Positions 9,850 through 17,837 of a DNA stretch of 64,000 nucleotides are shown here, piece after piece (the stretch's first letter is position 1; each line of letters opens with the position of its first letter). Under the pieces are notes generated by a model. That model did no database searches. It was given only the letters and a program-made list of their open reading frames with translations, and had not been told where the DNA came from. The translations under genes were made by a program, and so were the position numbers. Source of the DNA: Caballeronia sp. SEWSISQ10-4 2 (GTDB taxonomy: Bacteria > Pseudomonadota > Gammaproteobacteria > Burkholderiales > Burkholderiaceae); assembly GCF_030464885.1 (NCBI RefSeq), contig NZ_JALPRJ010000009.1, positions 108,743 through 172,742 of the forward strand, written 5' to 3'.

Positions 9850-11169
9850 TCACTCCGTCGCTTCGGGCGCCTGATCGGCGGCTGGGGCCGGTCGATTCCG
9901 CACGCTGCCGGCAATCAGATCGAAGCGGAACAGGCGGCATTCGAGCGCGCCGTTGAAGAGCGGCGTTTTCGTCGACTCCCGCAGTCGCAACATGCCCGGC
10001 AATTTTCGATCCGATGTCAGCACGTATGCGCGCCAACCCGGAAAGCGCTGCTTGAGTGCGTTGCCAAACGAGATGAAGAATTCCTGATCGGCCGGATCGG
10101 GTTGAGCGCGGTGGAACGCTTCTTCATCTTCATCGCGGCCACGATTTTTCGGTTCGCGAAGCTCGCCGCGCGGACCACGCCCGCGTACTTCGATCCGTTC
10201 ACCGTACGGTGGATTCGCGACCAGGATCCCGGAGGTGTCGGACGGCGGCGTCATATGGCGCGCATCGACTTGTTTCAGCGATAGTTCCGGCAAACCCGCG
10301 CGTTCGAGATTCGAATACGCCTTGTCGAGCATGTCGCCGGAAATGTCGCTGCCATAGATCTGGAGATCCGCACGCGATGACCGCGCGGCGCGTTTGGCGT
10401 CGACGGCTGCGCCTTTCAGCTTTTGCCACGCGTGCACGTCGTATTGCTTCAACTTTTCGAAGCCGAAACGGCGTTCGACGCCGGGGGCAATGTTCAGCGC
10501 AACTTGCGCTGCTTCGGCGAGGAAGGTGCCGCTGCCGCACATCGGATCGAAAAGAGGTGTGCCGGGCGTCCAGCCGGTCAGACGCAAAATTCCCGCCGCG
10601 AGATTTTCACGCAAAGGCGCTGCGCCCTTGTCAAGCCGCCAGCCGCGTTTGAAGAGCGGATCGCCGGAAGTATCGATGTAAAGCGTACATTCGTTCAGCG
10701 TGAGGAACGCGAAGACGCGGACGTCGGGTTGCGCGGTGTCGACGCTGGGACGATTGCCCGTCAATTCACGCAAGCGGTCGCAGACGGCGTCTTTTACGCG
10801 CAAGGTCGCGAATTCGAGGCTGCGTAAAGGCGATTTGATGGCGGTGATATCGACGCGAATGGTTTCATTCGGCGAAAACCACTTCTCCCATTGCTGCTGA
10901 TACGCGAGCTCGTAAATGTCGTGTTCGCTGCGATAGGGGCCTTGAGCAAGCTTCAGCAACACACGGCTCGCGATACGCGAATGCAGGTTCGCTGCCATGC
11001 CGGCCGCCCAGGAGCCGCGGAAATGCACGCCGCCGGGGACTTCCTTGCCGGTCCGGAACTGCGAGCCATCCACATGCTTCGCTCCGATTTCGCCGAGTTC
11101 GGCCGCAAGCGGGGCCTCGAGACCGCGCGGGCAGGGGACAAACCAGTCGAAAAGGAAAGTAGTGGCCAT
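9850..11169 (-). CDS. rlmL: THUMP-domain 23S rRNA N2-guanine methyltransferase (RlmL-type)
   Basis: A 439-residue class I SAM-dependent RNA methyltransferase corresponding to the N-terminal half of E. coli RlmL (YcbY), which modifies G2445 of 23S rRNA; the RlmK half is absent. The N-terminal THUMP region runs over roughly residues 1-150, the SAM-binding motif F-D-P-M-C-G-S-G-T-F is at 207-216, and the catalytic N-P-P-Y-G-E-R is at 319-325. A charged, Arg/Glu-rich stretch at about 330-360 interrupts the methyltransferase fold just after the catalytic motif. It is upstream of pepP by 31 bases. The exact target nucleotide is inferred from the family only. Confidence 0.85.
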   Translation of the reverse strand: MATTFLFDWFVPCPRGLEAPLAAELGEIGAKHVDGSQFRTGKEVPGGVHFRGSWAAGMAANLHSRIASRVLLKLAQGPYRSEHDIYELAYQQQWEKWFSPNETIRVDITAIKSPLRSLEFATLRVKDAVCDRLRELTGNRPSVDTAQPDVRVFAFLTLNECTLYIDTSGDPLFKRGWRLDKGAAPLRENLAAGILRLTGWTPGTPLFDPMCGSGTFLAEAAQVALNIAPGVERRFGFEKLKQYDVHAWQKLKGAAVDAKRAARSSRADLQIYGSDISGDMLDKAYSNLERAGLPELSLKQVDARHMTPPSDTSGILVANPPYGERIEVRGRGPRGELREPKNRGRDEDEEAFHRAQPDPADQEFFISFGNALKQRFPGWRAYVLTSDRKLPGMLRLRESTKTPLFNGALECRLFRFDLIAGSVRNRPAPAADQAPEATE

Positions 11170-11261
11170 GGGGCGGTGCTTGTAGGGGAGATCGAAGGCG
11201 ATATTGTACGCGGGGGATGAGAAGTGACCGGGCTATACGCAGTCTGGCGCAACGGATCAAC

Positions 11262-11298
11262 AAAAAACGCCGGTGCCTCGCGAGAGCACACCGGCGTT
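11262..11298 (-). terminator. Intrinsic terminator after pntB
   Basis: AACGCCGGTG (11266-11275) pairs perfectly with CACCGGCGTT (11289-11298); on the minus strand the hairpin is followed by six T (bases 11267-11262). It lies 24 bases after the pntB stop and closes the pnt operon. Confidence 0.85.
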
Positions 11299-11321
11299 CA
11301 TGACTCAAACCACAAGCACCC

Positions 11322-12764
11322 TCACTCCACCGCCTTCACCATATCCTCGATCACCTTCTTGGCGTCCCCGAAAACCATCATCGTCTTGTCCATGTAGAAC
11401 AACTCGTTATCCAGCCCGGCATAACCCGCCGCCATGGACCGTTTATTCACGATAATCGTCTTCGCCCGATAAGCCTCCAGAATCGGCATTCCCGCAATCA
11501 CCGATTTCGGATCGGTTTTCGCTGCCGGGTTCACCACGTCATTGGCCCCCAGCACCAGCACCACGTCCGTTTGCTGGAACTCGCCGTTGATGTCTTCCAT
11601 CTCGTGGACCAGCTCATAGTCCACTTCGGCTTCAGCCAGCAACACGTTCATATGCCCCGGCATACGACCTGCCACCGGGTGAATCGCGTACTTCACGTCG
11701 ATGCCTTTCTCGATCAGCTTATCGGTGAGCTCCTTCAACGCGTGTTGAGCGCGCGCCACGGCCAAGCCATACCCCGGTACGATCACCACCGTTTCAGCGT
11801 TGCCAAGCATGAACGCGGCGTCATCGGCGGAACCGGATTTCACCGGGCGCTGCTCTTGTGCACCACCCGTTGCAGCCGCGCCGCCTTCGTTACCAAACCC
11901 ACCCAGCAGCACGTTGAAGAACGAGCGGTTCATCGCGCGGCACATGATGTACGAGAGGATCGCACCCGATGACCCGACCAACGATCCCGCAATAATCAGC
12001 ATCGGGTTATTCAACGAGAAGCCGATACCCGCCGCCGCCCAGCCCGAATACGAATTCAGCATGGACACGACCACCGGCATATCGGCGCCGCCGATCGGAA
12101 TAATGATCAGCACGCCGAGCGCGAACGCGATCGCCGTCATGATCACGAACGGCAGCCATGCTTGCGTCAGCATGAAGATAATGCCAAACCCGAGCATCGC
12201 GAGTGCGAGCAGCAAGTTGATCATGTGCTGGCCGCGATACACGACCGGCGCACCCTTGAACAAGCGGAACTGATACTTGCCCGAGAGCTTCCCGAACGCA
12301 ATCACCGAACCGGAGAACGTGATCGCACCGACAAACGTGCCGATAAACAACTCCACGCGATTGCCCACGGGAATCGGTTCACCCAGCGCAGCAAGCCCGA
12401 ACGCTGAGGGTTCCGAAACAACTGCATACGCAATACACACCGCCGCCAAACCGATCAGCGAGTGCATCGCGGCGACGAGTTCGGGCATCTTCGTCATCTC
12501 GACTTTCGCCGCGACATACGCACCTACCGCGCCGCCGACCACGAGCGCCCCGAACAGCAGGCCCAAGCCCAGCGACAGATCCGACCCGAGCGCTGAAGCC
12601 TGCTTCACGATCAACGCGATGGTCGTCAGAATCGCGATCGCCATGCCAACCATGCCGAACGTATTGCCGATACGCGCCGTCTTCGGGTTCGACAGTCCTT
12701 TGAGCGCCTGGATGAAACACACCGAGGCGATGAGATACAGGAGGGTAACGACGCTCATGCTCAT
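11322..12764 (-). CDS. pntB: NAD(P) transhydrogenase subunit beta
   Basis: The beta subunit of the proton-translocating nicotinamide transhydrogenase, which makes NADPH from NADH using the proton gradient in the inner membrane. The 480-residue protein has about nine hydrophobic segments in its first 270 residues and a soluble NADP-binding domain III, where V-I-V-P-G-Y-G-L-A-V-A-R-A-Q is the fingerprint and V-L-G-A-N-D-V-V-N-P-A the NADP-contact loop. It overlaps pntAB by one base (TAATG-type junction) and is the last gene of the three-gene operon. Confidence 0.96.
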   Translation of the reverse strand: MSMSVVTLLYLIASVCFIQALKGLSNPKTARIGNTFGMVGMAIAILTTIALIVKQASALGSDLSLGLGLLFGALVVGGAVGAYVAAKVEMTKMPELVAAMHSLIGLAAVCIAYAVVSEPSAFGLAALGEPIPVGNRVELFIGTFVGAITFSGSVIAFGKLSGKYQFRLFKGAPVVYRGQHMINLLLALAMLGFGIIFMLTQAWLPFVIMTAIAFALGVLIIIPIGGADMPVVVSMLNSYSGWAAAGIGFSLNNPMLIIAGSLVGSSGAILSYIMCRAMNRSFFNVLLGGFGNEGGAAATGGAQEQRPVKSGSADDAAFMLGNAETVVIVPGYGLAVARAQHALKELTDKLIEKGIDVKYAIHPVAGRMPGHMNVLLAEAEVDYELVHEMEDINGEFQQTDVVLVLGANDVVNPAAKTDPKSVIAGMPILEAYRAKTIIVNKRSMAAGYAGLDNELFYMDKTMMVFGDAKKVIEDMVKAVE

Positions 12765-13093
12765 TACGCGACCCCCTTCTTCGAAGAATCAGTGATCTGC
12801 TTGGGCGCTTTCTTCTTGAACATCTCGAGCATGCGCCGCGTCACTAAGAAGCCACCGAACACATTGACGGCTGCCAATAAAACCGCAAGCGTGCCGAAGA
12901 ACTTGCCTGCATCGCCAATCGTCAAGCCAGCCGCGAGCATCGCGCCGACAATCACGATCGCCGAAATCGCGTTCGTCACCGCCATCAATGGCGTGTGCAA
13001 CGCGGGCGTGACGTTCCACACCACGTGATAGCCGACATAGATCGCCAGCACGAAGATGATCAGGTTGATGACCGTGTGATTTACCAGTTCCAT
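12764..13093 (-). CDS. NAD(P) transhydrogenase alpha subunit, membrane part (PntA2/PntAB)
   Basis: A 109-residue, three-helix membrane protein matching the C-terminal transmembrane domain of enteric PntA. In many alpha- and beta-proteobacteria the alpha subunit is encoded as two genes, and this one, between the NAD-binding part and pntB, fits that split form. Hydrophobic segments run over [25 protein letters not shown] and [13 protein letters not shown]. It sits one base after the upstream gene and is clearly co-translated. Confidence 0.93.
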   Translation of the reverse strand: MELVNHTVINLIIFVLAIYVGYHVVWNVTPALHTPLMAVTNAISAIVIVGAMLAAGLTIGDAGKFFGTLAVLLAAVNVFGGFLVTRRMLEMFKKKAPKQITDSSKKGVA

Positions 13094-13094
13094 A

Positions 13095-14246
13095 TCAGTC
13101 TCCTTTGATCCCGCGCGTCACCTGGCCATCGCGGCACAGGAGCGTTGCGGCGACGATGTCGTCGGCCATATCGATGTTCAGCGTCCCTTCCTTCGTCACA
13201 ATCAACTTGATGAAATCGAGCAGATTGCGGGCATAGAGGGCGGAGGCATCGGTGGCGACCATCGAAGCGAGATTGGTGTAGCCGACCAGATGCACGCCGT
13301 GTTTCATCACGACCTGATCGACTTCGGTGAGCGGACAATTGCCGCCGCGCCGGCCTTCGAATTCAGGACCGCGTCCCGCCGCCAGATCGACGATAACCGA
13401 GCCCGGTTTCATCGCCTGCACGGTTTCCGCTGCAATCAACGTAGGTGCGGGACGGCCGGGAATCAGCGCGGTCGCAATGACGATATCGGCTTGTTTTGCA
13501 CGTTCGGCCACCAGCACGGATTGCCGCGCGAGCCAGCTTGGCGGCATGGGACGAGCGTAACCACCGACGCCGACAGCGGCTTCGCGTTCTTCATCGGTTT
13601 CGTAGGGGACTTCGAGGAATTTCGCACCCAGTGATTCGATCTGTTCCTTCACCGCCGGACGTACATCGGATGCTTCGATCACCGCGCCGAGCCGCTTGGC
13701 CGTGGCAATTGCCTGCAAGCCCGCCACGCCCGCTCCCAGCACGAGCACGCGTGCCGCTTTCACGGTGCCGGCCGCGGTCATGAGCATCGGCATGAAGCGC
13801 TGATAGATATTGCTCGCGACCAGCACGGCCTTATACCCGGCGATATTCGCCTGCGACGACAACACGTCCAGACTCTGCGCACGCGTGGTACGCGGGGCAG
13901 CTTCCAGAGCAAACGCGACAATTCCGGCCGCAGCCAGGCGCGCATTGTTCTCGGCGTTGAACGGATCGAGCATCCCGGCTAAGACCGCACCGGATTTCAG
14001 TAGCGGCAACTCGGCGTCATTCGGCGAATGAACCTTCAAGACGAGCTCGGCGGCGAACGCGGTGTTCACATCGACGAGCTCGGCGCCGGCCGCGGTATAC
14101 GCGTCGTCGATATAACTCGCTGGCACGCCCGCGCCGCGCTGCACCGTGACCCGGTGACCTTGCGACACAAGCTTCTTGACCGTCTCCGGCGTGGCGGCGA
14201 CTCGCGCCTCGTTCGCCCGCGTTTCGGCAGGCACTCCGATATGCAT
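13095..14246 (-). CDS. pntA: NAD(P) transhydrogenase alpha subunit, NAD-binding part (PntA1/PntAA)
   Basis: The 383-residue soluble domain I of transhydrogenase, related to alanine dehydrogenase, which binds NADH. It starts M-H-I-G-V-P-A-E-T and has the Rossmann motif [13 protein letters not shown] followed by A-S-D-V-R-P and the domain-I signature R-P-M-P-P-S-W. An ATG at 14246 is chosen because a perfect GAGGAGG ribosome binding site ends six bases before it; two upstream in-frame starts would overlap that site. It heads the operon and is transcribed divergently from the NUDIX gene. Confidence 0.95.
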   Translation of the reverse strand: MHIGVPAETRANEARVAATPETVKKLVSQGHRVTVQRGAGVPASYIDDAYTAAGAELVDVNTAFAAELVLKVHSPNDAELPLLKSGAVLAGMLDPFNAENNARLAAAGIVAFALEAAPRTTRAQSLDVLSSQANIAGYKAVLVASNIYQRFMPMLMTAAGTVKAARVLVLGAGVAGLQAIATAKRLGAVIEASDVRPAVKEQIESLGAKFLEVPYETDEEREAAVGVGGYARPMPPSWLARQSVLVAERAKQADIVIATALIPGRPAPTLIAAETVQAMKPGSVIVDLAAGRGPEFEGRRGGNCPLTEVDQVVMKHGVHLVGYTNLASMVATDASALYARNLLDFIKLIVTKEGTLNIDMADDIVAATLLCRDGQVTRGIKGD

Positions 14247-14450
14247 CTTCATCCTCCTCACGTTCTAGTTTTGATATGGCCGTGTTCAGTCGCTCGCGCT
14301 GTTGCCTGGGAGACGCCTGTGCACATGATTAAGCGGTTGTTTAAGCTGTTATTTGCGGCTGATCGTCACTGTAACCGAAACATTCCTGAAAAATGACTCG
14401 TTCCAGCAACATCGCGCGTTATGTCCGCGGGCGACGGAAAAACGCACAAA

Positions 14451-14465
14451 ACGGTAAAATACCGT
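14451..14465. repeat. Perfect inverted repeat overlapping the -10 region of the NUDIX gene
   Basis: ACGGTA-AAA-TACCGT is a perfect 6-3-6 inverted repeat ending 3 bases before the ATG at 14469. It contains TAAAAT, a good -10 hexamer, at 14455-14460, which would place the transcript start at or very near the ATG. No Shine-Dalgarno sequence precedes that ATG. It could be an operator or chance symmetry. Confidence 0.4.
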
Positions 14466-14468
14466 CCT

Positions 14469-14975
14469 ATGAAACCAGATCGTTGGACTCCGCGCGTGAC
14501 CGTCGCGGCGATTGTGGAGCGGGACGGGCGCTTTCTCGTCATCGAGGAGCAAACGTCGGACGGGCTCAGGATTAATCAGCCGGCCGGGCATCTGGAAGCG
14601 GGGGAAACGCTCGTCGATGCCGTGAAGCGCGAGACGCTCGAGGAAACGGCGCACCATTTTGAGCCGGAGGCGCTTGTCGGCACGTATCTGACGCACTTCG
14701 AGCGACCGGGAAGGTCGGTCACGTACCTGCGGTTTACGTTCTGCGGCACAACCTCGGGCGAGGTGCCGGGCATGCAACTCGATTCGGGTATCGTGCGTGC
14801 CATGTGGCTCACCGCCGACGAACTGCGCGCATGCGCGGAGCGGCACCGGTCGCCGGCGGTGCTGGAATGTCTCGATCACTACCTCGCCGGGCGGCGCGTG
14901 CCGCTCGACTTCATTCATACGCATTCGGTCGCGCCGGTGCGGGTTCAGGATTTGAATTCAGCTTCAGGCAAGTAA
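14469..14975 (+). CDS. nudJ: NUDIX hydrolase, NudJ-like phosphatase
   Basis: A 168-residue NUDIX protein resembling E. coli NudJ, which releases phosphate from thiamine and nucleoside diphosphates/triphosphates. The NUDIX box spans G-H-L-E-A-G-E-T-L through R-E-T-L-E-E-T-A, with the metal-binding R-E-x-x-E-E core intact (the usual Gly after it is Ala). The start at 14469 gives [16 protein letters not shown], close to the family N terminus; an in-frame ATG at 14421 would add 16 residues and cannot be excluded, as neither has a good ribosome binding site. It precedes mnmA by 26 bases, the same order as nudJ-mnmA in E. coli. Confidence 0.88.
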   Translation: MKPDRWTPRVTVAAIVERDGRFLVIEEQTSDGLRINQPAGHLEAGETLVDAVKRETLEETAHHFEPEALVGTYLTHFERPGRSVTYLRFTFCGTTSGEVPGMQLDSGIVRAMWLTADELRACAERHRSPAVLECLDHYLAGRRVPLDFIHTHSVAPVRVQDLNSASGK

Positions 14976-15001
14976 TTCAGGCAAGTAACGCAGAGAGCAA
15001 A

Positions 15002-16156
15002 ATGAGCAAGGCCGGAAAACAGAAAGTCGTGGTGGGCATGTCGGGCGGCGTGGATTCGTCGGTGACCGCGTGGCTGCTCAAGGAGCAGGGCTACGACGTG
15101 ATCGGCCTGTTCATGAAGAACTGGGAAGATGACGACGACAGCGAATACTGCTCGACGCGGCAGGACTGGATCGACGTGGTGTCGGTGGCCGATCTGATCG
15201 GCATCGACGTGGACGCGGTCAACTTCGCGGCCGAGTACAAGGATCGCGTGTTCGCGGAGTTCCTGCGGGAATATTCGGCTGGCCGCACGCCGAATCCGGA
15301 TGTCCTGTGCAACGCCGAAATCAAGTTCAAAGCCTTCCTCGACCACGCGATGTCGCTTGGCGGCGAAACCATCGCGACGGGGCATTACGCCCGCGTGCGT
15401 GAGCGCGACGGGTTGTTCGAGCTGCTGAAAGCCACCGATTCGACCAAGGATCAGTCGTATTTCCTGCATCGGCTGAATCAGGCGCAGTTGTCGAAGACGC
15501 TGTTTCCTCTCGGTGAAATGCCGAAGACGAAGGTGCGTGAAATCGCCGCGCAGATCGGCCTGCCGAACGCGGCGAAGAAGGATTCAACGGGAATTTGTTT
15601 TATCGGCGAACGGCCGTTTCGCGAGTTCCTGAACCGCTATCTGCCAACGCAGCCCGGCCCGATGAAAACGCCCGATGGGAAGGTTATCGGCGAGCACGTC
15701 GGGCTGGCGTTCTATACGTTCGGGCAGCGCAAGGGCATTGGGCTCGGCGGCAGCAAGGACGGTAGCGGCGATCCGTGGTTCGTCGCGGGCAAGGATATGG
15801 CGTCGAACACGCTGTACGTGGTGCAGGGCCACGATCATCCCTGGCTGCTGTCACGTTCGCTCGTGGCAGGAAATACGAGCTGGGTGGCGGGCGCCGCGCC
15901 GGTCGAAGGCACCGTTTGCGCAGCGAAGACGCGGTATCGGCAGTCGGATGCGCCTTGTGTGATGGGGGCGTCGGAATCGGCGGATGGTCACTTCGGCCTC
16001 CGTTTCAACGATGACCAATGGGCCGTCACGCCGGGACAATCGGCGGTGCTTTATCAGGGCGATGTTTGCCTGGGCGGCGGGATCATCGAATCGGCGGCAA
16101 CCGCGCAGCCCATGCGCCGCGACGCGGGAGCGGCGTTGCTTACTGCGGCGAGGTAG
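15002..16156 (+). CDS. mnmA: tRNA-specific 2-thiouridylase
   Basis: MnmA activates U34 of tRNA-Lys/Glu/Gln by adenylation and transfers sulfur to give s2U. The 384-residue protein has the PP-loop G-M-S-G-G-V-D-S-S at 12-20, the nucleophile Cys103 in N-P-D-V-L-C-N and the second catalytic Cys199 in [11 protein letters not shown]. The ATG at 15002 is the family start; the frame is open upstream but overlaps nudJ. Co-transcribed with nudJ and followed by an intrinsic terminator. Confidence 0.97.
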   Translation: MSKAGKQKVVVGMSGGVDSSVTAWLLKEQGYDVIGLFMKNWEDDDDSEYCSTRQDWIDVVSVADLIGIDVDAVNFAAEYKDRVFAEFLREYSAGRTPNPDVLCNAEIKFKAFLDHAMSLGGETIATGHYARVRERDGLFELLKATDSTKDQSYFLHRLNQAQLSKTLFPLGEMPKTKVREIAAQIGLPNAAKKDSTGICFIGERPFREFLNRYLPTQPGPMKTPDGKVIGEHVGLAFYTFGQRKGIGLGGSKDGSGDPWFVAGKDMASNTLYVVQGHDHPWLLSRSLVAGNTSWVAGAAPVEGTVCAAKTRYRQSDAPCVMGASESADGHFGLRFNDDQWAVTPGQSAVLYQGDVCLGGGIIESAATAQPMRRDAGAALLTAAR

Positions 16157-16186
16157 ACGGGTCCTCGGACCATCGCGGTGGTTGAG

Positions 16187-16207
16187 AGCGGGCTGCGGCC
16201 CGCTTTT
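16187..16207 (+). terminator. Intrinsic terminator after mnmA
   Basis: AGCGGGC-TGCG-GCCCGCT, a 7-bp GC-rich stem with a tetraloop, followed by TTTT, 30 bases after the mnmA stop. Confidence 0.75.
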
Positions 16208-16331
16208 GTCTATTGCCGAGTTCGCGGGGAAACGCACACAAATCAGTAATTCACAAAAAATCGGTACATACCCGATGGGGTTTGTGCGTGCTGTGGGCTG
16301 CCCAGAGGGAAAAATATGGCCCGGGTAGTGG

Positions 16332-16360
16332 GAATGTTGTGCAAAAAATGTTGTACAAAC
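16332..16360 (+). repeat. Short tandem repeat upstream of the TetR promoter
   Basis: Two near-identical blocks, AATGTTGTGCAAA and AATGTTGTACAAA, lie head to tail just upstream of the -35 of the TetR gene. Each contains the palindromic core TTGTRCAA. A regulator-binding role is possible but unproven. The rest of the 380-base gap between mnmA and the TetR gene (16157-16537) holds the mnmA terminator, this repeat, the promoter/operator at 16364-16392 and nothing else I can identify. Confidence 0.4.
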
Positions 16361-16363
16361 CCC

Positions 16364-16392
16364 TTGACTATCTATCTTCTAGTAGATAAATT
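16364..16392 (+). promoter_or_regulatory. Promoter of the TetR gene with embedded operator (site 1)
   Basis: TTGACT (16364-16369) and TAAATT (16387-16392) are separated by 17 bases, a good sigma-70 arrangement. The spacer carries the inverted repeat CTATCTTCTAGTAGATA (16372-16388), related to two more sites at 17328 and 17690. A repressor bound here would block RNA polymerase, the usual autoregulation mode of TetR proteins. The expected transcript starts near 16399, about 140 nt before the ATG. Confidence 0.65.
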
Positions 16393-16537
16393 AGACCCCT
16401 GACACACTCGTGATGAACACATGGGCGTGAGCGATTTAAGGTTGAAGCGAACGGATTTGAACCCGATTGATAGCAACAACGCAACACGAGGCAACACCAG
16501 CGCAACAATACTGTGGAAGCAGCGAGCCAAAACTGAA

Positions 16538-17113
16538 ATGAACACCGACAAAACACCCGACAAAAATACTGTGCGCGAGCAATTGCTCGATCATGCACAG
16601 GTGTTGCTCATGACTCGCGGCTACAACGGCTTCAGTTATCGGGATCTGTCGGCGCTGGTCGGCGTGAAGACATCGAGCATTCACTATTACTTCCCGTCGA
16701 AGGAGGATTTGGTGCTCGAAGCGGTGAATACGTACAGCGCGGACGTCATGTCGTCTATTTACGCCATCGACAGCTCCGCTTCCGCCGAGAAAAAACTCGA
16801 CCGGTATGTGAAGTTGTTCGGAAAAATCGTGGGAGAGGGCGATCAGGTTTGTCTTTGCGGAATGCTCGCTGCGGATATTGAATCGCTTCCTGAAGATGTC
16901 CGTCATGCAGTGCAGGCTTTTTTCAAGGCCAACGAAACCTGGTTGGCAAAGGTGTTGGCCGAAGGCGAGAAGCAGGAAACCTTGCGTGTGAACGGAAAGC
17001 CGGACGTGACGGCGCGCGCGCTGTTCGCGGCATATCAAGGGAGTTTGCTGGCATGCCGATTATTTCACACCAAGGTTCGTTTGGATGAGGTAACTCAAAC
17101 TGTGAAACGCTAA
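16538..17113 (+). CDS. TetR/AcrR family transcriptional regulator
   Basis: A 191-residue TetR-type repressor. The N-terminal helix-turn-helix domain is typical: R-E-Q-L-L-D-H-A, then G-F-S-Y-R-D-L-S-A-L-V-G-V-K, and the recognition part S-S-I-H-Y-Y-F-P-S-K-E-D-L-V. The C-terminal ligand domain contains C-L-C-G-M-L-A-A-D-I and has no assignable effector. The start at 16538 gives the normal N-terminal length for the family; an in-frame ATG at 16421 would add 39 residues without similarity, and neither has a strong ribosome binding site. Sequence-related inverted repeats lie in its own promoter, 215 bases downstream of it and before the alpha/beta hydrolase, suggesting it represses itself and that gene. 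Confidence 0.88.
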   Translation: MNTDKTPDKNTVREQLLDHAQVLLMTRGYNGFSYRDLSALVGVKTSSIHYYFPSKEDLVLEAVNTYSADVMSSIYAIDSSASAEKKLDRYVKLFGKIVGEGDQVCLCGMLAADIESLPEDVRHAVQAFFKANETWLAKVLAEGEKQETLRVNGKPDVTARALFAAYQGSLLACRLFHTKVRLDEVTQTVKR

Positions 17114-17318
17114 TTCACGATGTGGATCAAAACGTCGATGTTTTTGTGCGGGTTATCTGGGAACTGCTTCATTGAATCGAGTTGCAGCTCGGCAGTGTCT
17201 GAATAGCCACGGCCAATGCAAGCGTAGAGCGTCGGAAAGAACGGACTTATTGTTACGCCGGCGTCACTGTAGGGAATATTGTTAAAAATGGATAAGTTTG
17301 TGTCAAAAATAGCTGGTA

Positions 17319-17348
17319 TTGGATTATCTATCTTCAGATAGGTAGATT
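17319..17348 (+). promoter_or_regulatory. Orphan operator/promoter-like element (site 2)
   Basis: CTATCT-TC-AGATAG (17328-17341) is a perfect 14-base palindrome of the same family as sites 1 and 3. As in site 1 it lies between promoter-like hexamers, TTGGAT (17319-17324) and TAGATT (17343-17348), 18 bases apart. No gene begins within about 480 bases downstream, so what it controls is unknown. Confidence 0.45.
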
Positions 17349-17686
17349 TTGATTACCGATTTTTAAGTGATTTTCCTGTGATTTTCTTCATAGGGAAGAT
17401 ATTTTTTACTGATCAGCATGATTTTTTATCGCGATCGAACAGGCGTCTATACCGATATTTGGTGACTTGCGGCGCAGTGAGTGAATGAAGGATTGGGATC
17501 GCCGCTTTTTAGCAGATCAGGCAATCAAGCCGGCTTGCACCGTATTGGAACTGACGGGATTAAGTGATCAGATGCTTGCCGGAGTCTGAAATGTGGTGGC
17601 TCAAGTCCGTTTCCTTGTTCTTGTAATAACTAACGAAAACCATAACCAACAATAACGGACAAAGAGGTTAGTGAAACTTATCCCAT

Positions 17687-17706
17687 TGTCTATCTACAAG
17701 TAGATT
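17687..17706 (+). promoter_or_regulatory. Operator upstream of the alpha/beta hydrolase (site 3)
   Basis: ATCTAC-AA-GTAGAT (17692-17705) is a perfect palindrome within CTATCTACAAGTAGATT, the best-formed member of the three-site family. It directly follows a -35-like TTGTCT (17687-17692), the same geometry as site 1, though the matching -10 is poor. It lies about 130 bases before the hydrolase ATG. Confidence 0.55.
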
Positions 17707-17837
17707 CACTAACTATGAGTTTACGGAAATTTGAGTGAATTTGAGTAGCTCGGTTTTACCCGCCTTACCGCAGTCGCAATGACCCGGTCCCTAAACCGGA
17801 CCCTAACCCGCCGTCCCCTCACTAACAGGAGTGAAAC

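Larger units (their letters stand above)
17114..17837. other. AT-rich 724-base intergenic region
   Basis: No convincing coding frame is present. The stretch is visibly richer in A and T than its surroundings, with several runs such as GATTTTTTATCG and TATTTTTTACTG, and contains two copies of the putative TetR operator (17328-17341 and 17690-17705). It could be decayed horizontally acquired sequence, a long regulatory leader, or encode a small RNA; none of these is proven. Confidence 0.6.
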
